Assembly (NCBI GenBank): GCA_018238625.1
Contig: JABCSY010000037.1
Location: 1-35,481, forward strand
Reading direction: 5' to 3'
DNA: 35,481 nt
DNA from: Promethearchaeota archaeon
GTDB lineage: Archaea; Asgardarchaeota; Lokiarchaeia; Sigyniarchaeales; SOKP01
Made by a program: the position numbers and the translations under genes. Each line of letters begins with the position of its first letter. Positions within the stretch are counted from its first letter, which is position 1. Below the pieces are notes generated by a model, which saw nothing but the letters and a program-made list of their open reading frames with translations, was not told the DNA's origin and searched no databases. This document shows positions 25,130-34,339 of this stretch, piece by piece.

Positions 25130-25321
25130 TTTTTAACATATTAGAATAGATTAGCTAAGAAATTATTCTTAGCTAAAAAAATATTATGCGTTTTTATTTA
25201 TTTGATATAATATAATCTAATGACATATCGATCGTTGGTGAATTGCAATAAAAAAATTAAAAATCGAAAGAATATTTTAATCTTTATTATTAACATATAT
25301 TAATTAAATTTTTCATTATTA

Positions 25322-25331
25322 ATATATAAAA
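25322..25331 (+). promoter_or_regulatory. TATA box candidate for tRNA-Pro
   Basis: ATATATAAAAA-type sequence lies about 25-34 bases before the first base of the mature tRNA at 25356. This is the expected distance if transcription starts a few bases upstream of the tRNA. Confidence 0.4.
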
Positions 25332-25355
25332 ATCGATTTACCCCTCGTACTTGAT

Positions 25356-25429
25356 GGGAGGGTGGTCTAGCTTGGTATGATTCCTGGTTTGGGACCAGGT
25401 GGCCGGGGGTTCAAATCCCCCCTCTCCCA
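25356..25429 (+). tRNA. tRNA-Pro, anticodon UGG
   Basis: The cloverleaf folds fully. The acceptor stem GGGAGGG (25356-25362) pairs with CTCTCCC (25422-25428) with one G-U. The anticodon stem CCTGG/CCAGG (25383-25387 with 25395-25399) encloses loop TTTGGGA, so the anticodon is TGG at 25390-25392. The T arm GGGGG-TTCAAAT-CCCCC lies at 25405-25421. The discriminator is A at 25429. There is no intron and CCA is not encoded. The D arm carries the usual AGCTTGGTA. Confidence 0.97.
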
Positions 25430-25517
25430 TTTTAACACTCATTCTTTCATGATTTATGTTAGTTCAATTTTAAATTCCAAAAATAAAATAATAACTTGAA
25501 CTTTTATAGAAAAAGGA

Positions 25518-25820
25518 TTAAATTTCTGCGTACTCTTCGATATCTATTGATTCCTCTGAATTAAAGTAAATTTCAGGAATTAAGTCTTGAATTGTCGAAA
25601 CGAACGATATCATTATTGCCGGATTTTCAGAAGTTATCTTGTAATACTTATGAAATCTCCAAATCTTTTTATAAGTGAGTTGATCTTGAAAGAATTGAAA
25701 AATCTGCTCAATATCACCTTTAAAATCTGCATGCCTTTGCACCCAAGCGTAAATCTCGTTTATATTTCTTCTTTTATTCTGCCTAATTTTTAACTTTATA
25801 ATCATCTTAATGCTTAACAA
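25518..25820 (-). CDS. Small hypothetical protein
   Basis: This is up to 100 residues if started at the TTG at 25820; the ATG at 25805 (MIIKLKIRQ...) gives 95 and is the more natural start. The composition is plausible: a basic N-terminus (KLKIRQNKRRNINEIYAWVQ), a central helical part with several aromatic residues (IFQFFQDQLTYKKIWRFHKY), and an acidic end (NSEESIDIEEYAEI). There is no membrane segment or recognised motif. It lies between the tRNA and the polyferredoxin gene, on the same strand as the latter. Confidence 0.5.
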   Translation of the reverse strand: MLSIKMIIKLKIRQNKRRNINEIYAWVQRHADFKGDIEQIFQFFQDQLTYKKIWRFHKYYKITSENPAIMISFVSTIQDLIPEIYFNSEESIDIEEYAEI

Positions 25821-25938
25821 CTTATTTCTGTTTTAAAACTGCTAGATATAACATATTTTTGATTTAAATTATTAAAACAAATAGAAATTTTTAGGCGAAA
25901 ATCCTTTAGAATTTAGAAAAGAAAATAATTAGCTATCA

Positions 25939-27036
25939 TTATCCTAAAACCTTTTTTAATTCTTTTGTAATCCTATCAACTTTTTTATCCTTTATCCAAT
26001 AACGAATTTTGCTCGATTTTAGAAATTCTTGGACTTTGTTATTCAACTCGTTTAATTTCTTCTTATCTTCCTTAGTGAGCTGAGGTACTTGTTCTTTTAT
26101 TTCCTTTTTTATTTTTTCGATGTGTTCTTCAACAGTTGGTATTTGAACTTGCTCCTTACCTTCGACGATTGCCTTTCTAAGGATTTCTTTAATATTATTA
26201 ACCCAACCTTGTATCCAAGGATAAGTACCTTGCTTTCTTGGATCGGTTATTCGTATGCTTTTCCTATTAACAACGATCAAATCGTCAGGGCAAGAATTTT
26301 CGCACGCTCCGCAATAAAAGCACTGGTCTTCGTTACAAGCGATTTTTCCGTACTTTACGACGTCTTCAGCGCTCTCAGGGATAAAAAAAGATTCTACGGG
26401 GCATATATTGACGCAAGCTTTACAACCTTGAGGGTCGCATTTATGAAGCATATTTTTTTTAATAATAACTTCCCCCTCAATGGGAGTGTCGATAGAAAAA
26501 CATTGATCTGGGCACTCTTTTGAAATTTTAAAAAAATCTTGGATGTGATTCCTATCTCTAACGGCCAAGCATAATTGACAAATTTCATTATCTTTATCCT
26601 CGGTACACTTTTTAAAATCGATCGTATAGAATTTGTCTATGGCAGGGAATTCGTCTAAGGAAATCTGTCCTTCAGGTTCAATATTTTCGTGAAATGCGTT
26701 GGTAGGGCAAACCACGACACACAGCATGCAATAACAACATTTATCGTAATCAATAAAGAGTTTAGGGTTAGAATCATCTAAAATATTTTGGGCAATTTCT
26801 GGAATTGGTCCTAGCTCTATAGCATCAACGGGGCAAACGAGTTTGCATAAACTACATCCAATACATTTTTTGATGTCATAAGTTAATACTTTCTTAACAT
26901 CCTTATATTTCCAATTTAGTACTAATTGATCTATAGCAATATCGAACGTTTTCTCGATTTCTTCTTCTTTATCCCCATCTAATTTTTCTTTTGCTGAAGA
27001 TTCAGTAATTTTAATTCTCCCGAGAACTTTGTTAAT
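25939..27036 (-). CDS. Polyferredoxin, FwdF-like, with no standard start codon at its true N-terminus
   Basis: The first ATG (26727) falls inside a 4Fe-4S motif, so the gene must start further up. The same frame stays open to a stop at 27043-27045 and adds CIGCSLCKLVCP and the front half of CCYCMLCVVVCP. The full protein is about 365 residues with five cysteine clusters: those two, CQLC...CP, CDPQGCKACVNICP and CNEDQCFYCGACENSCP. A GTYPWIQGW motif and a Lys/Glu-rich helical tail follow. The pattern suggests the FwdF polyferredoxin of formylmethanofuran dehydrogenase, or a related electron carrier, which fits a Wood-Ljungdahl organism. No ATG, GTG or TTG exists upstream in frame. ATT at 27034-27036 is the assumed start. 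Confidence 0.75.
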   Translation of the reverse strand: MNKVLGRIKITESSAKEKLDGDKEEEIEKTFDIAIDQLVLNWKYKDVKKVLTYDIKKCIGCSLCKLVCPVDAIELGPIPEIAQNILDDSNPKLFIDYDKCCYCMLCVVVCPTNAFHENIEPEGQISLDEFPAIDKFYTIDFKKCTEDKDNEICQLCLAVRDRNHIQDFFKISKECPDQCFSIDTPIEGEVIIKKNMLHKCDPQGCKACVNICPVESFFIPESAEDVVKYGKIACNEDQCFYCGACENSCPDDLIVVNRKSIRITDPRKQGTYPWIQGWVNNIKEILRKAIVEGKEQVQIPTVEEHIEKIKKEIKEQVPQLTKEDKKKLNELNNKVQEFLKSSKIRYWIKDKKVDRITKELKKVLG

Positions 27037-27163
27037 ATTATTCTAATTATCTTAAATCGCGTTAATTAATTAATTTTAGCTCTATTAGAGAGATATTATT
27101 AATCTTTATTTACGATTTTTAATCAAATTAATAAGTTTTAAAGATGTTTTGGCTTGTTTTTTG

Positions 27164-27181
27164 ACAATACTAATGTATTGT
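27164..27181. repeat. Inverted repeat downstream of histidine kinase
   Basis: ACAATAC at 27164-27170 is inverted as GTATTGT at 27175-27181 around TAAT. It sits just beyond the 3' end of the kinase gene at 27202, and could be an operator or part of a terminator. A 7-base perfect stem in AT-rich DNA is only modest evidence. Confidence 0.3.
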
Positions 27182-27201
27182 ACCTATTAATTTATGATAT
27201 T

Positions 27202-28362
27202 TTAAGCCAATGGAATCAAAATAACAAAATTACTACCCTTTTTATAGTCTCCTTGAACTTTATCTTGAACCCAAATATGTCCATTATACTTTTCGATTAT
27301 TTTTTTAACCAATGATAATCCCAACCCCATTCCGGTGCTTCTTCTATCTTTTATATATGAGGTTACAAAAATTTTTTCTTTTACTTCATCATTAATTCCT
27401 CTCCCATTATCAATAAATTCTAATTTAAGATAATTTATGCCATTTTTTTGATATTCAGATATCTTAATTAAAATTTCTACTGATGGATTCTCATTATGTT
27501 TTACAGCATTTATTAAAATATTTTCAAATATAACAGTTAAGAGTTCGTTTGCTTTAACGTAATATTCTTTACTTGAGGATTCAATTTTCGCATAAATTTG
27601 TCTATCTTGAAAACTTTTATTTATATATTCTATTGCTTTTTCTAAAACATCATAAACTTCTATTAATTTTACAGAAAACTGAGATTCTTCAATCTCAGAA
27701 AGTTTCCTCACATTTAAGATTAGTCTCGCACCTCTTTTAACCTGTTTTTCAAATATTCCTATCAATTCGTCTAAATTTTCTATTTCTTTTAGCTCTTTTT
27801 GAGATAAAAATTCAATAGATAATTGAACATTTTGAAGTATATTATTCATATCGTGAGTAAAAAGATCTTTATAAAAATTCGCCCGATTATAAGCTTCTCG
27901 ATATTTTTTTTCTGATTTTTTTAATTCTTTAGTCCTTTCTGCTACTTTTTGTTCTAATTCGATATTAAAATTTTTCAAGCGCCTTTCGGATTCTTTTAGA
28001 CTTATTTCTTTCTTTGAGATTTGCTCGCTTAATATGGAAACTGAAATACCGATAATTATAAGAAATAATGCTCGAACCCAAATATCTAATTGGAATATAT
28101 GCAAAATATCCAATTCAAGAAAAACAGGAAGGAGTATTAATAATCCAGCAAAAAAAATAGGTACAATTATACCTCTTTTTTTCCACCAAAGAGTTGCTAA
28201 AATAATTGGAATATAAAAAAAATGGGAAAAAAGAGTATGAATTTTAAGTATGGTATAAAAATAGTATGCTAAATAACAAGAAATAGAAATAAGGATAATT
28301 AAAACAAAGAGTTTTGATTTCTCTTCCCGAATTTTTATTGTAAATTTAATATCTCTCTCATC
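27202..28362 (-). CDS. Membrane-bound sensor histidine kinase; start codon unclear
   Basis: The first conventional start (TTG at 28113) would begin inside a membrane domain. The frame is open to a stop at 28363-28365 and supplies two or three more helices (KSKLFVLIILISISCYLAYY, LFSHFFYIPIILATLWWKKR) of a sensory domain I associate with archaeal kinases. Counting from the TTG, a coiled coil follows (35-75), then the H-box FTHDMNNILQN with H87, an N-box (FENILINAVKHN), and G-boxes FIDNGRGIND and STGMGLGLSLVKKI. The domain order is typical of a complete kinase. No ATG/GTG/TTG exists near the real N-terminus; ATGs at 28361 and 28370 are in another frame. It is a close paralogue of the next kinase. 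Confidence 0.8.
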   Translation of the reverse strand, partial: DERDIKFTIKIREEKSKLFVLIILISISCYLAYYFYTILKIHTLFSHFFYIPIILATLWWKKRGIIVPIFFAGLLILLPVFLELDILHIFQLDIWVRALFLIIIGISVSILSEQISKKEISLKESERRLKNFNIELEQKVAERTKELKKSEKKYREAYNRANFYKDLFTHDMNNILQNVQLSIEFLSQKELKEIENLDELIGIFEKQVKRGARLILNVRKLSEIEESQFSVKLIEVYDVLEKAIEYINKSFQDRQIYAKIESSSKEYYVKANELLTVIFENILINAVKHNENPSVEILIKISEYQKNGINYLKLEFIDNGRGINDEVKEKIFVTSYIKDRRSTGMGLGLSLVKKIIEKYNGHIWVQDKVQGDYKKGSNFVILIPLA

Positions 28363-28710
28363 TCAATCATTTTAATAAAATAACAAAACACCATTTAGCA
28401 CAGCGAATTCTATTATTTCTATTTATTTTTTTAATGTTTTGTCAAATTAAAAATCACTCTATTCTGATTTAAGTTTTTATGTTTTCACATGGATACCATC
28501 ATTGATTAGCTAAAAAACACAAAGTAATATAGGAATATTTTAGTAACACATCATATTTCAACGGTAATTGTTCTTAAATTAATAATTTTTAATTGGTTCT
28601 ATTACTATTATTGCTTAAAAAGTAAGGACAATTAACAGAATTGATCACAATAAATGAACCTACGAAAAATGAGATATGCTTTTTCCATCGAAACAGTAAT
28701 TTCTAATATT
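28363..28710. other. Gap of about 350 bases between paired histidine kinase genes
   Basis: This is AT-rich sequence holding the presumed promoter of the membrane kinase. I see no coding frame, RNA gene or strong hairpin in it. Confidence 0.5.
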
Positions 28711-30249
28711 TTAAGCTAATAGAATTAAAACAACAAAATTGCTTCCTTTTGTATAGTCGCCTTGAATTTTGTCTTCGACCCAAATTTTTCCATAATATTT
28801 TTCTATTATTTTTTTCACGAGAGATAAACCTAACCCCATTCCAGGGGCTTTTTTATTTATTTTCGTTATTCTCAGAAAAATCTTTTCTTTCATTATATCA
28901 CGAATTCCTATCCCATTATCAATAAATTCTAATTTAAGAAATGTAATGCCATTTTCTTGATATTTAGATATCTTGATTAAAATTTCTACTGATGGATTCT
29001 TATTGTGTATTACTGCATTTATTAAAATATTTTCAAATACTTCAGGTAAAAGTTCATTTGCTTTAATATAAAATTCTTTACTATTGGAGTCAATTTTAAT
29101 ATTAATTCTTCTATCTTGAAAACTTTTATTTATATATTCTATAGTCTTTTCTAAAACTTCATAAACTTCTATTGATTTTATAGATATTTCGATTTCTTCA
29201 ATTTTAGTAATATACGTTACATTTGAAATTAGTTTTTTACCTCTCCCAACCTGTATTATAGCAGTGCTTAATAATTCCTCTATTTCTTTTCTTTTTTCTG
29301 GCTCTTTTTGATATAAAGATAAAAGTTCTATAGATAATAGAATATTTTGAAGGATATTATTCATATCGTGAGCTAAAAGATCTTTGTATAAATTCGCACG
29401 ATTAAAAGCTTCATGATATTTTTCTTCTGATTTTCGCAATTCTTCCTCTGCTTGTTTCCGTTCGGTAATGTTTATTCCCATTCCTCCAAGATAAGGTATA
29501 TTACCAATCATTATAAGTAGCCCCGTAAAATAATAAGGGTTTTTTTTTCCGCTCTTAGATATGAAATCTGCTTCTGCGGTAGAATTACCTTCAATAAAAA
29601 CTTCATGAATTCTCTCAGTCATAATTTTCTTATCTTCTCCCTTAAAGAAATCAAGCATACTCATTCTTAATATCTCTTCAGATGAATACTCGGAAACTTC
29701 TTCAAAATTTTTATTCCATCTTAGAAATTTGCCTTTTTCATTAAAAAAATAAAAGATTCCCGGTAAACTATCAATTATTGATTCAGAAAAGGTCTTGGCT
29801 TTCCTTAATTCTTCCTCTGCTTGTTTTCGTTCGATATTATTGCGAGAACATTCCTTTAATTGTTCTTCCGCTTGTTTATACTTTGAAATATTTTTTATAT
29901 GAGCTATAACTAAATCTGGTGGAATAAAAATACTTTTTATAAATAGAAAACTTTTTTCACTTCTAGAATTTAAATTATATTGAATTTCTCTCACAATATT
30001 AACATGATCAGTTCCACATCGATTTAGTTCCTCTAAAATTTCTGGTTGATCTTTATACATTTTAGATGCTTTAATTCCCAAGGAATCTTTAATTTCTCCT
30101 TTAGTAATTTCTTCAGCAGCAATATTATAATCAATTAAAATCAAATTATTTTGTACTTTTTGCCATATATATGAAGGAATAGGAATTTCTTTAAAAAGAG
30201 CTTTAAATTTTTTTTCTAAAGGAGATACTCTATTTTCATTAGTATCCAA
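28711..30249 (-). CDS. Cytoplasmic PAS-PAS sensor histidine kinase
   Basis: This is a 512-residue protein with a clear ATG start and no membrane helix. Two PAS domains are visible: about 12-125 (KKFKALFKEIPIPSYIWQKV ...) and 152-265 (FSESIIDSLPGIFYFFNEKG ... GGMGINITERKQAEEEL). Linker helices with ERKQAEEEL follow each. The H-box is LLAHDMNNILQN with H294. The ATPase has VFENILINAVIHN, FIDNGIGIRD and GMGLGLSLVKKI, so both kinase subdomains are intact. From the H-box to the C-terminus it is nearly the same as the kinase at 27202, showing a tandem duplication with different sensor parts. No response-regulator gene is next to either. Confidence 0.93.
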   Translation of the reverse strand: MDTNENRVSPLEKKFKALFKEIPIPSYIWQKVQNNLILIDYNIAAEEITKGEIKDSLGIKASKMYKDQPEILEELNRCGTDHVNIVREIQYNLNSRSEKSFLFIKSIFIPPDLVIAHIKNISKYKQAEEQLKECSRNNIERKQAEEELRKAKTFSESIIDSLPGIFYFFNEKGKFLRWNKNFEEVSEYSSEEILRMSMLDFFKGEDKKIMTERIHEVFIEGNSTAEADFISKSGKKNPYYFTGLLIMIGNIPYLGGMGINITERKQAEEELRKSEEKYHEAFNRANLYKDLLAHDMNNILQNILLSIELLSLYQKEPEKRKEIEELLSTAIIQVGRGKKLISNVTYITKIEEIEISIKSIEVYEVLEKTIEYINKSFQDRRINIKIDSNSKEFYIKANELLPEVFENILINAVIHNKNPSVEILIKISKYQENGITFLKLEFIDNGIGIRDIMKEKIFLRITKINKKAPGMGLGLSLVKKIIEKYYGKIWVEDKIQGDYTKGSNFVVLILLA

Positions 30250-30633
30250 ATTAAATCATTTAATTTTTTATTATCAATTAATAATTTCTAAATAGGTTTA
30301 ACCAAACAAAATATTAATTACATTTCTAATATTAATATATTTTGATCAATTTCATTAATTTTTCTATATTAAATTTAAATAAAAGAGAAAATAAGATAAA
30401 AAATATGTTTGATTCGGATAATTATTTTATGTTCATATTCAATATTTAATAGCTTTAAGAATCTAATTGTTTAGATTACTACTTACCTTGATTTATTCTT
30501 TTTTTTAAACTCTTAACAATCTAGAACTTCTATAATCTTTATGCTAACATTCTCGATATCGATATTTATCTACTCATTTCAAATTGCGCTAACTAATTCA
30601 TTTTAGCTCTTAAATAAAATCATTAAAATGAAG
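30250..30633. other. Gap of about 380 bases, no gene seen
   Basis: This is AT-rich sequence upstream of the PAS kinase. One perfect 7-base stem (AATCTAA/TTAGATT, 4-base loop) lies at 30460-30477. No frame looks coding and no RNA gene is visible. Confidence 0.5.
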
Positions 30634-31134
30634 TTATGAAAAATAAGACTGGCTTTCTCTATCGAAACCATATACGTATTCAATAGGCATGCCATCGGGT
30701 TGCTGTTCGGGTGGAATGTACACAATTCTTAAATTAGGAATAAATGTGCCAATTCCATTTTTTGCGAGGATAATTGCCGGATGGTCGGCTTCCCTAAAAA
30801 TTTTCTCACTAATACTAAGAGTAATTGCTCTACATTGCCGTTCATCAATAACTCCTAACGAATGTATATATTCGTGCAGTAAGATGTGATACATGTATGC
30901 CCAGACGATTTCGTAAGGTTGGGAATCCAAAATGATTTTTAAGGGAGATTTGTTCATAACGATTTCCGTTCCAGGATGAAAATGTATCCCACCTATAAAA
31001 CCTCCACGGAGCATTCCCATTTCGACCAATCCTAAGCTTAATCCAGCCCGATGACGGCCTAATATTTTCCTTACGTCCTTCTTAACGCTCTCAAATATTT
31101 CGGGTATTTCTTTCTTTAATTCGCTTAGGTTCAA
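30634..31134 (-). CDS. Conserved archaeal protein with HExxH metalloprotease-like motif
   Basis: The 166-residue soluble protein contains LLHEYIHSLGVIDERQC, that is HExxH followed by a small residue and glycine, which is the zinc-binding and catalytic core of many metallopeptidases. The preceding helix (YEIVWAYMYHI) fits the active-site helix layout. The following ERQCRA could supply a third ligand (E), as in gluzincin-like enzymes, but I cannot fix it. The C-terminus reads IPPEQQPDGMPIEYVYGF. It lies 68 bases downstream of the ArsR-like regulator on the same strand and may belong to the chaperone-CDC48 operon, which would suit a protein-quality-control role. That link is inference. Confidence 0.65.
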   Translation of the reverse strand: MNLSELKKEIPEIFESVKKDVRKILGRHRAGLSLGLVEMGMLRGGFIGGIHFHPGTEIVMNKSPLKIILDSQPYEIVWAYMYHILLHEYIHSLGVIDERQCRAITLSISEKIFREADHPAIILAKNGIGTFIPNLRIVYIPPEQQPDGMPIEYVYGFDRESQSYFS

Positions 31135-31202
31135 TATACCACCTTATAGATTTCTTAATATAGATTCAAATGAATTGTAAAAAAATCATAAAATGAACGA
31201 TT

Positions 31203-31997
31203 TTAAAAGTCAAAAAACCAATCGTCGTCATCTTCCCATAGAAAATCCATGAACGACGATAAGTCCTTTAACAGATTTGTTACATCTAATTTATGTGTTG
31301 CGCGCTTGAAAGGGTCTAAGTCTGAAAAAAAGAGATCTTCCATGAGGTTATCTATATTAATCCTTTGACGGAATTGAGCCGGATTATAAAATAATGTATA
31401 AAAAATTTCTCTTTCTAAATTTTCTAATTCAGGTCGCTTTTTTAAAAAGTCCTCTTGATAAGTATCGTTAATTATGTTTTTTAGCTCCACAATATAACAT
31501 TCTTTATTTTGTAATAATTTCCTTCTTTCTAGTTCGAATGCTCTAATTTTCTGTTCAATATCCTTGATCTGTGCGCCTAAAAATCTGATCTTTTTATTTG
31601 GAGATTTAATGTTCTCATATTTAATATCACATCCGATATCTTTTAGATTAACAGATTTGGCGTCGTTTTTAATCTCAGCCATACTATACTGGATTTTGTA
31701 ATAATCTGGAGAAATATTAATCCTGATCGAGAGATTACTTTTTATTCGATATTTGCCACCGCGTTTTTCTTCACCGAACTTTTCAACTACATTGTTAGTG
31801 CTTAAGAGTTCTAACTGACTATGTACTGCTTGCCTTGAGATACCTAAAATTTTGGCTAATTCTGATGGAGAGTGGGGAACTTTTGCCAATTTTGACAATA
31901 TAATTCTTCTAGTGGGATTTCCTAGCATCTCTAATAAGCTATCTAAACTAATGAATTGTTTGGTCCGACTATCTTTTTCCACTTCCATTTTTACCAT
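31203..31997 (-). CDS. ArsR-type winged-helix transcriptional regulator with coiled-coil C-terminus
   Basis: The 264-residue protein has an N-terminal winged HTH (about 18-90): LLEMLGNPTRRIILSKLAKV, then HSPSELAKILGISRQAVHSQ and the wing KRGGKYRIK. The long C-terminal part (about 120-250) is helical and charged, with a probable coiled coil (KIRFLGAQIKDIEQKIRAFE) and an acidic, aromatic end (WEDDDDWFFDF). The start could also be the ATG three codons in (MEVEKD). It follows cdc48 by 25 bases and so is the third gene of that operon, suggesting autoregulation. Such regulators adjacent to proteostasis genes are often stress responders, but the ligand is unknown. Confidence 0.85.
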   Translation of the reverse strand: MVKMEVEKDSRTKQFISLDSLLEMLGNPTRRIILSKLAKVPHSPSELAKILGISRQAVHSQLELLSTNNVVEKFGEEKRGGKYRIKSNLSIRINISPDYYKIQYSMAEIKNDAKSVNLKDIGCDIKYENIKSPNKKIRFLGAQIKDIEQKIRAFELERRKLLQNKECYIVELKNIINDTYQEDFLKKRPELENLEREIFYTLFYNPAQFRQRINIDNLMEDLFFSDLDPFKRATHKLDVTNLLKDLSSFMDFLWEDDDDWFFDF

Positions 31998-32022
31998 CCT
32001 TTTAATCTATTAGTTTAAATTT

Positions 32023-34335
32023 TTATTTATACAGTTCTTCAGGAGCTTTTGAATGTTGATCGTGAATTTTTTTGGCTCTATCTGCTCCTTTAAGGATTTT
32101 TTCAAGTGCCTCACCGAAATCTGCTTTTGATATTACTACTTCATTAACTAATTGAGATCGAATTTGTTCAATTTTCTTTTCTAATTCTTTTACGTCTTTA
32201 TTACTAGCTTTTTCTGATTGTAATTGTTCTAGTTGGATATTATAATCCTGTATTTCCTTTTTCTTCTCGTTAAAAGCGGGAATAGTTCTTCTGATTGTCA
32301 ATAACGTCGCTTCTTCACAAAGGGCTTGGATATCGGCACCAGTATAGCCCTCGAAGCCCTCAACCAAGCTCTTGATATTAACATCGCTTGCTAGTGGTTT
32401 ATTTTTAAGATGAATTTCAAATATAGCTTTACGTGATTCTAAATCTGGCATAGAAACTTCAATATGTCTTCCAAACCTTCCAGAACGTAATAACGCGGGG
32501 TCAAGCATGTCAGGTCGATTTGTCGCAGCGAGTAAAATAACGTTTTTTAGATCTTCTAAACCGTCCATTTCAGTTAATAGTTGGGAAATAACTTGATCAG
32601 TTACCTCTGAACTTGCAGATCTCCCTCTGACCCCTGCAATTGCATCGATCTCGTCAAAAAATATAATGCACGGAGACGCTGATCTCGCTTTTCTAAAAGT
32701 TTCTCTCACTGCCTTTGAACTTTCACCAACCCATTTAGATAAAAATTCTGGACCTTTCACTGAGATAAAATTTACTTCGGTTTCATGAGCTAAAGCTCTT
32801 GCTAATAGAGTTTTTCCAGTACCGGGGGGTCCAAACAATAAAATTCCACTTGGCGGTTTTGAAGATAAATGTTGATATAATTCAGGGTACTTCAATGGCC
32901 ATTCAATAATTTCTCTTAATTGTAATTTTGCATCTTCTAAGCCTCCAACATCTTCCCAAGTTTCTGTGGGTTGAGAAATAATTACTTCTCTTAGGGCCGA
33001 AGGTTCGATGTTATTTAGAGCCGAAGTAAAGTTTTCCATTTCTATCTTAATTGAATTTAAAACGTCAAAAGGAATTGGCTTGTCTAAGTCTATTTTTGGA
33101 AGGATTTCTCTAATAGATAACATCGCCGCTTCTTTAGCTAACGCTTCAATATCTGCACCTACAAAACCGTGAGTTTTTTCTGAAATAATTCTAAGATCCA
33201 CGTCGTCATCTAACGGCATACCACGCGTGTGAATTTGTAATATTTCATATCGACCGTGCGTATCAGGTACGCCAATCTCAATTTCTTTGTCAAATCTACC
33301 GGGTCTTCTCAGTGCAATATCAATATCGTTTACTCGATTTGTTGCTCCAATGACGATAATTTCACCTCTGCCTTCTAAACCATCTAGTAGAGAGAGTAAT
33401 TGAGCCACTACCCTCCTTTCGACCTCTCCAGTGACCTCCCCTCTTTTTGGGGCTATCGAATCTAATTCATCGATAAATATTATTGAAGGTGCGTTATTTT
33501 TAGCGTCGTCAAAAATGTTCCTAAGGTTTTGTTCGCTCTGTCCATAAAACTTACTCATAATTTCAGGACCGCTAATTGTAATAAAATGAGCGTCAGTCTC
33601 GAAAGCTACCGCCCTTGCTAACAAAGTTTTGCCCGTTCCCGGAGGACCGTGGAGCAAGACTCCCTTAGGAGGATCAATCCCTATTCTTTTAAACAATTCA
33701 GGATGTCTCATTGGTAATTCGATCATTTCACGAATTCTCTGAATTTCCTCTTCTAATCCTCCAATATCCTCATAGCTTACTCTTGATTGTTCTCTTTCTA
33801 CAAGTTCTCTATGTGTTTTTTCGCTTAATTTAATTTTTGTTCGAAGGTGAATTCTGACCGCAATAGCTTTTGGTTCAAAATCTACGATTATTAGGTCGTA
33901 CTTTTTACCATAGCTCCAAAAGCTTATAACATCATCTTTAGTTATTACTCTATTTTCTAATAACGCATTTAGTCGTTGTCTAATTACAATTGGCTCCGTT
34001 AGACTTGCGAATACTACTTTGTCTGCTAAAACCGCTTCAATTTTACGGATCTCTACGTAGTCATCAATTGTTACTTCTATATTCCTTCTTAAAGAAGAGT
34101 CGAGCCTTAGAATTCCAGTTCCTTTATCTTCGAGTTTACCGGGGTATAATAATGCGGCTGTCCTTGATGTTGTTAAGGGGGAATATATCTCAATCGCATC
34201 ACCATTTTTTAAGTCTAACTTGCTGGCTATATCAGGGTCAATTCTTATTCTACCTTTGCCAGAATCTTCTTTGAATGCGTCTTTTACTCTTAACCTATTT
34301 TCTTTTCCTTCATAACCACTCGAAATCCCACTCAT
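32023..34335 (-). CDS. cdc48: CDC48/VCP (p97)-type AAA+ ATPase
   Basis: This is a 770-residue double-ring unfoldase. The N-domain (1-190) has the double-psi barrel ([20 protein letters not shown]). The D1 domain has Walker A GPPGTGKT (230-237), Walker B IIFIDE (285-290) and the arginine-finger region RRPGRFD. The D2 domain has Walker A GPPGTGKT (502-509), Walker B IIFFDE (557-562) and LRSGRFGRH. All ATPase residues are intact. The C-terminus is a basic/acidic helical tail ([14 protein letters not shown]...) without the HbYX proteasome motif; it ends EELYK. In archaea CDC48 unfolds substrates for the proteasome and remodels complexes. The gene overlaps nothing but sits 4 bases after the Hsp20-like gene. 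Confidence 0.97.
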   Translation of the reverse strand: MSGISSGYEGKENRLRVKDAFKEDSGKGRIRIDPDIASKLDLKNGDAIEIYSPLTTSRTAALLYPGKLEDKGTGILRLDSSLRRNIEVTIDDYVEIRKIEAVLADKVVFASLTEPIVIRQRLNALLENRVITKDDVISFWSYGKKYDLIIVDFEPKAIAVRIHLRTKIKLSEKTHRELVEREQSRVSYEDIGGLEEEIQRIREMIELPMRHPELFKRIGIDPPKGVLLHGPPGTGKTLLARAVAFETDAHFITISGPEIMSKFYGQSEQNLRNIFDDAKNNAPSIIFIDELDSIAPKRGEVTGEVERRVVAQLLSLLDGLEGRGEIIVIGATNRVNDIDIALRRPGRFDKEIEIGVPDTHGRYEILQIHTRGMPLDDDVDLRIISEKTHGFVGADIEALAKEAAMLSIREILPKIDLDKPIPFDVLNSIKIEMENFTSALNNIEPSALREVIISQPTETWEDVGGLEDAKLQLREIIEWPLKYPELYQHLSSKPPSGILLFGPPGTGKTLLARALAHETEVNFISVKGPEFLSKWVGESSKAVRETFRKARSASPCIIFFDEIDAIAGVRGRSASSEVTDQVISQLLTEMDGLEDLKNVILLAATNRPDMLDPALLRSGRFGRHIEVSMPDLESRKAIFEIHLKNKPLASDVNIKSLVEGFEGYTGADIQALCEEATLLTIRRTIPAFNEKKKEIQDYNIQLEQLQSEKASNKDVKELEKKIEQIRSQLVNEVVISKADFGEALEKILKGADRAKKIHDQHSKAPEELYK

Positions 34336-34339
34336 CTTT

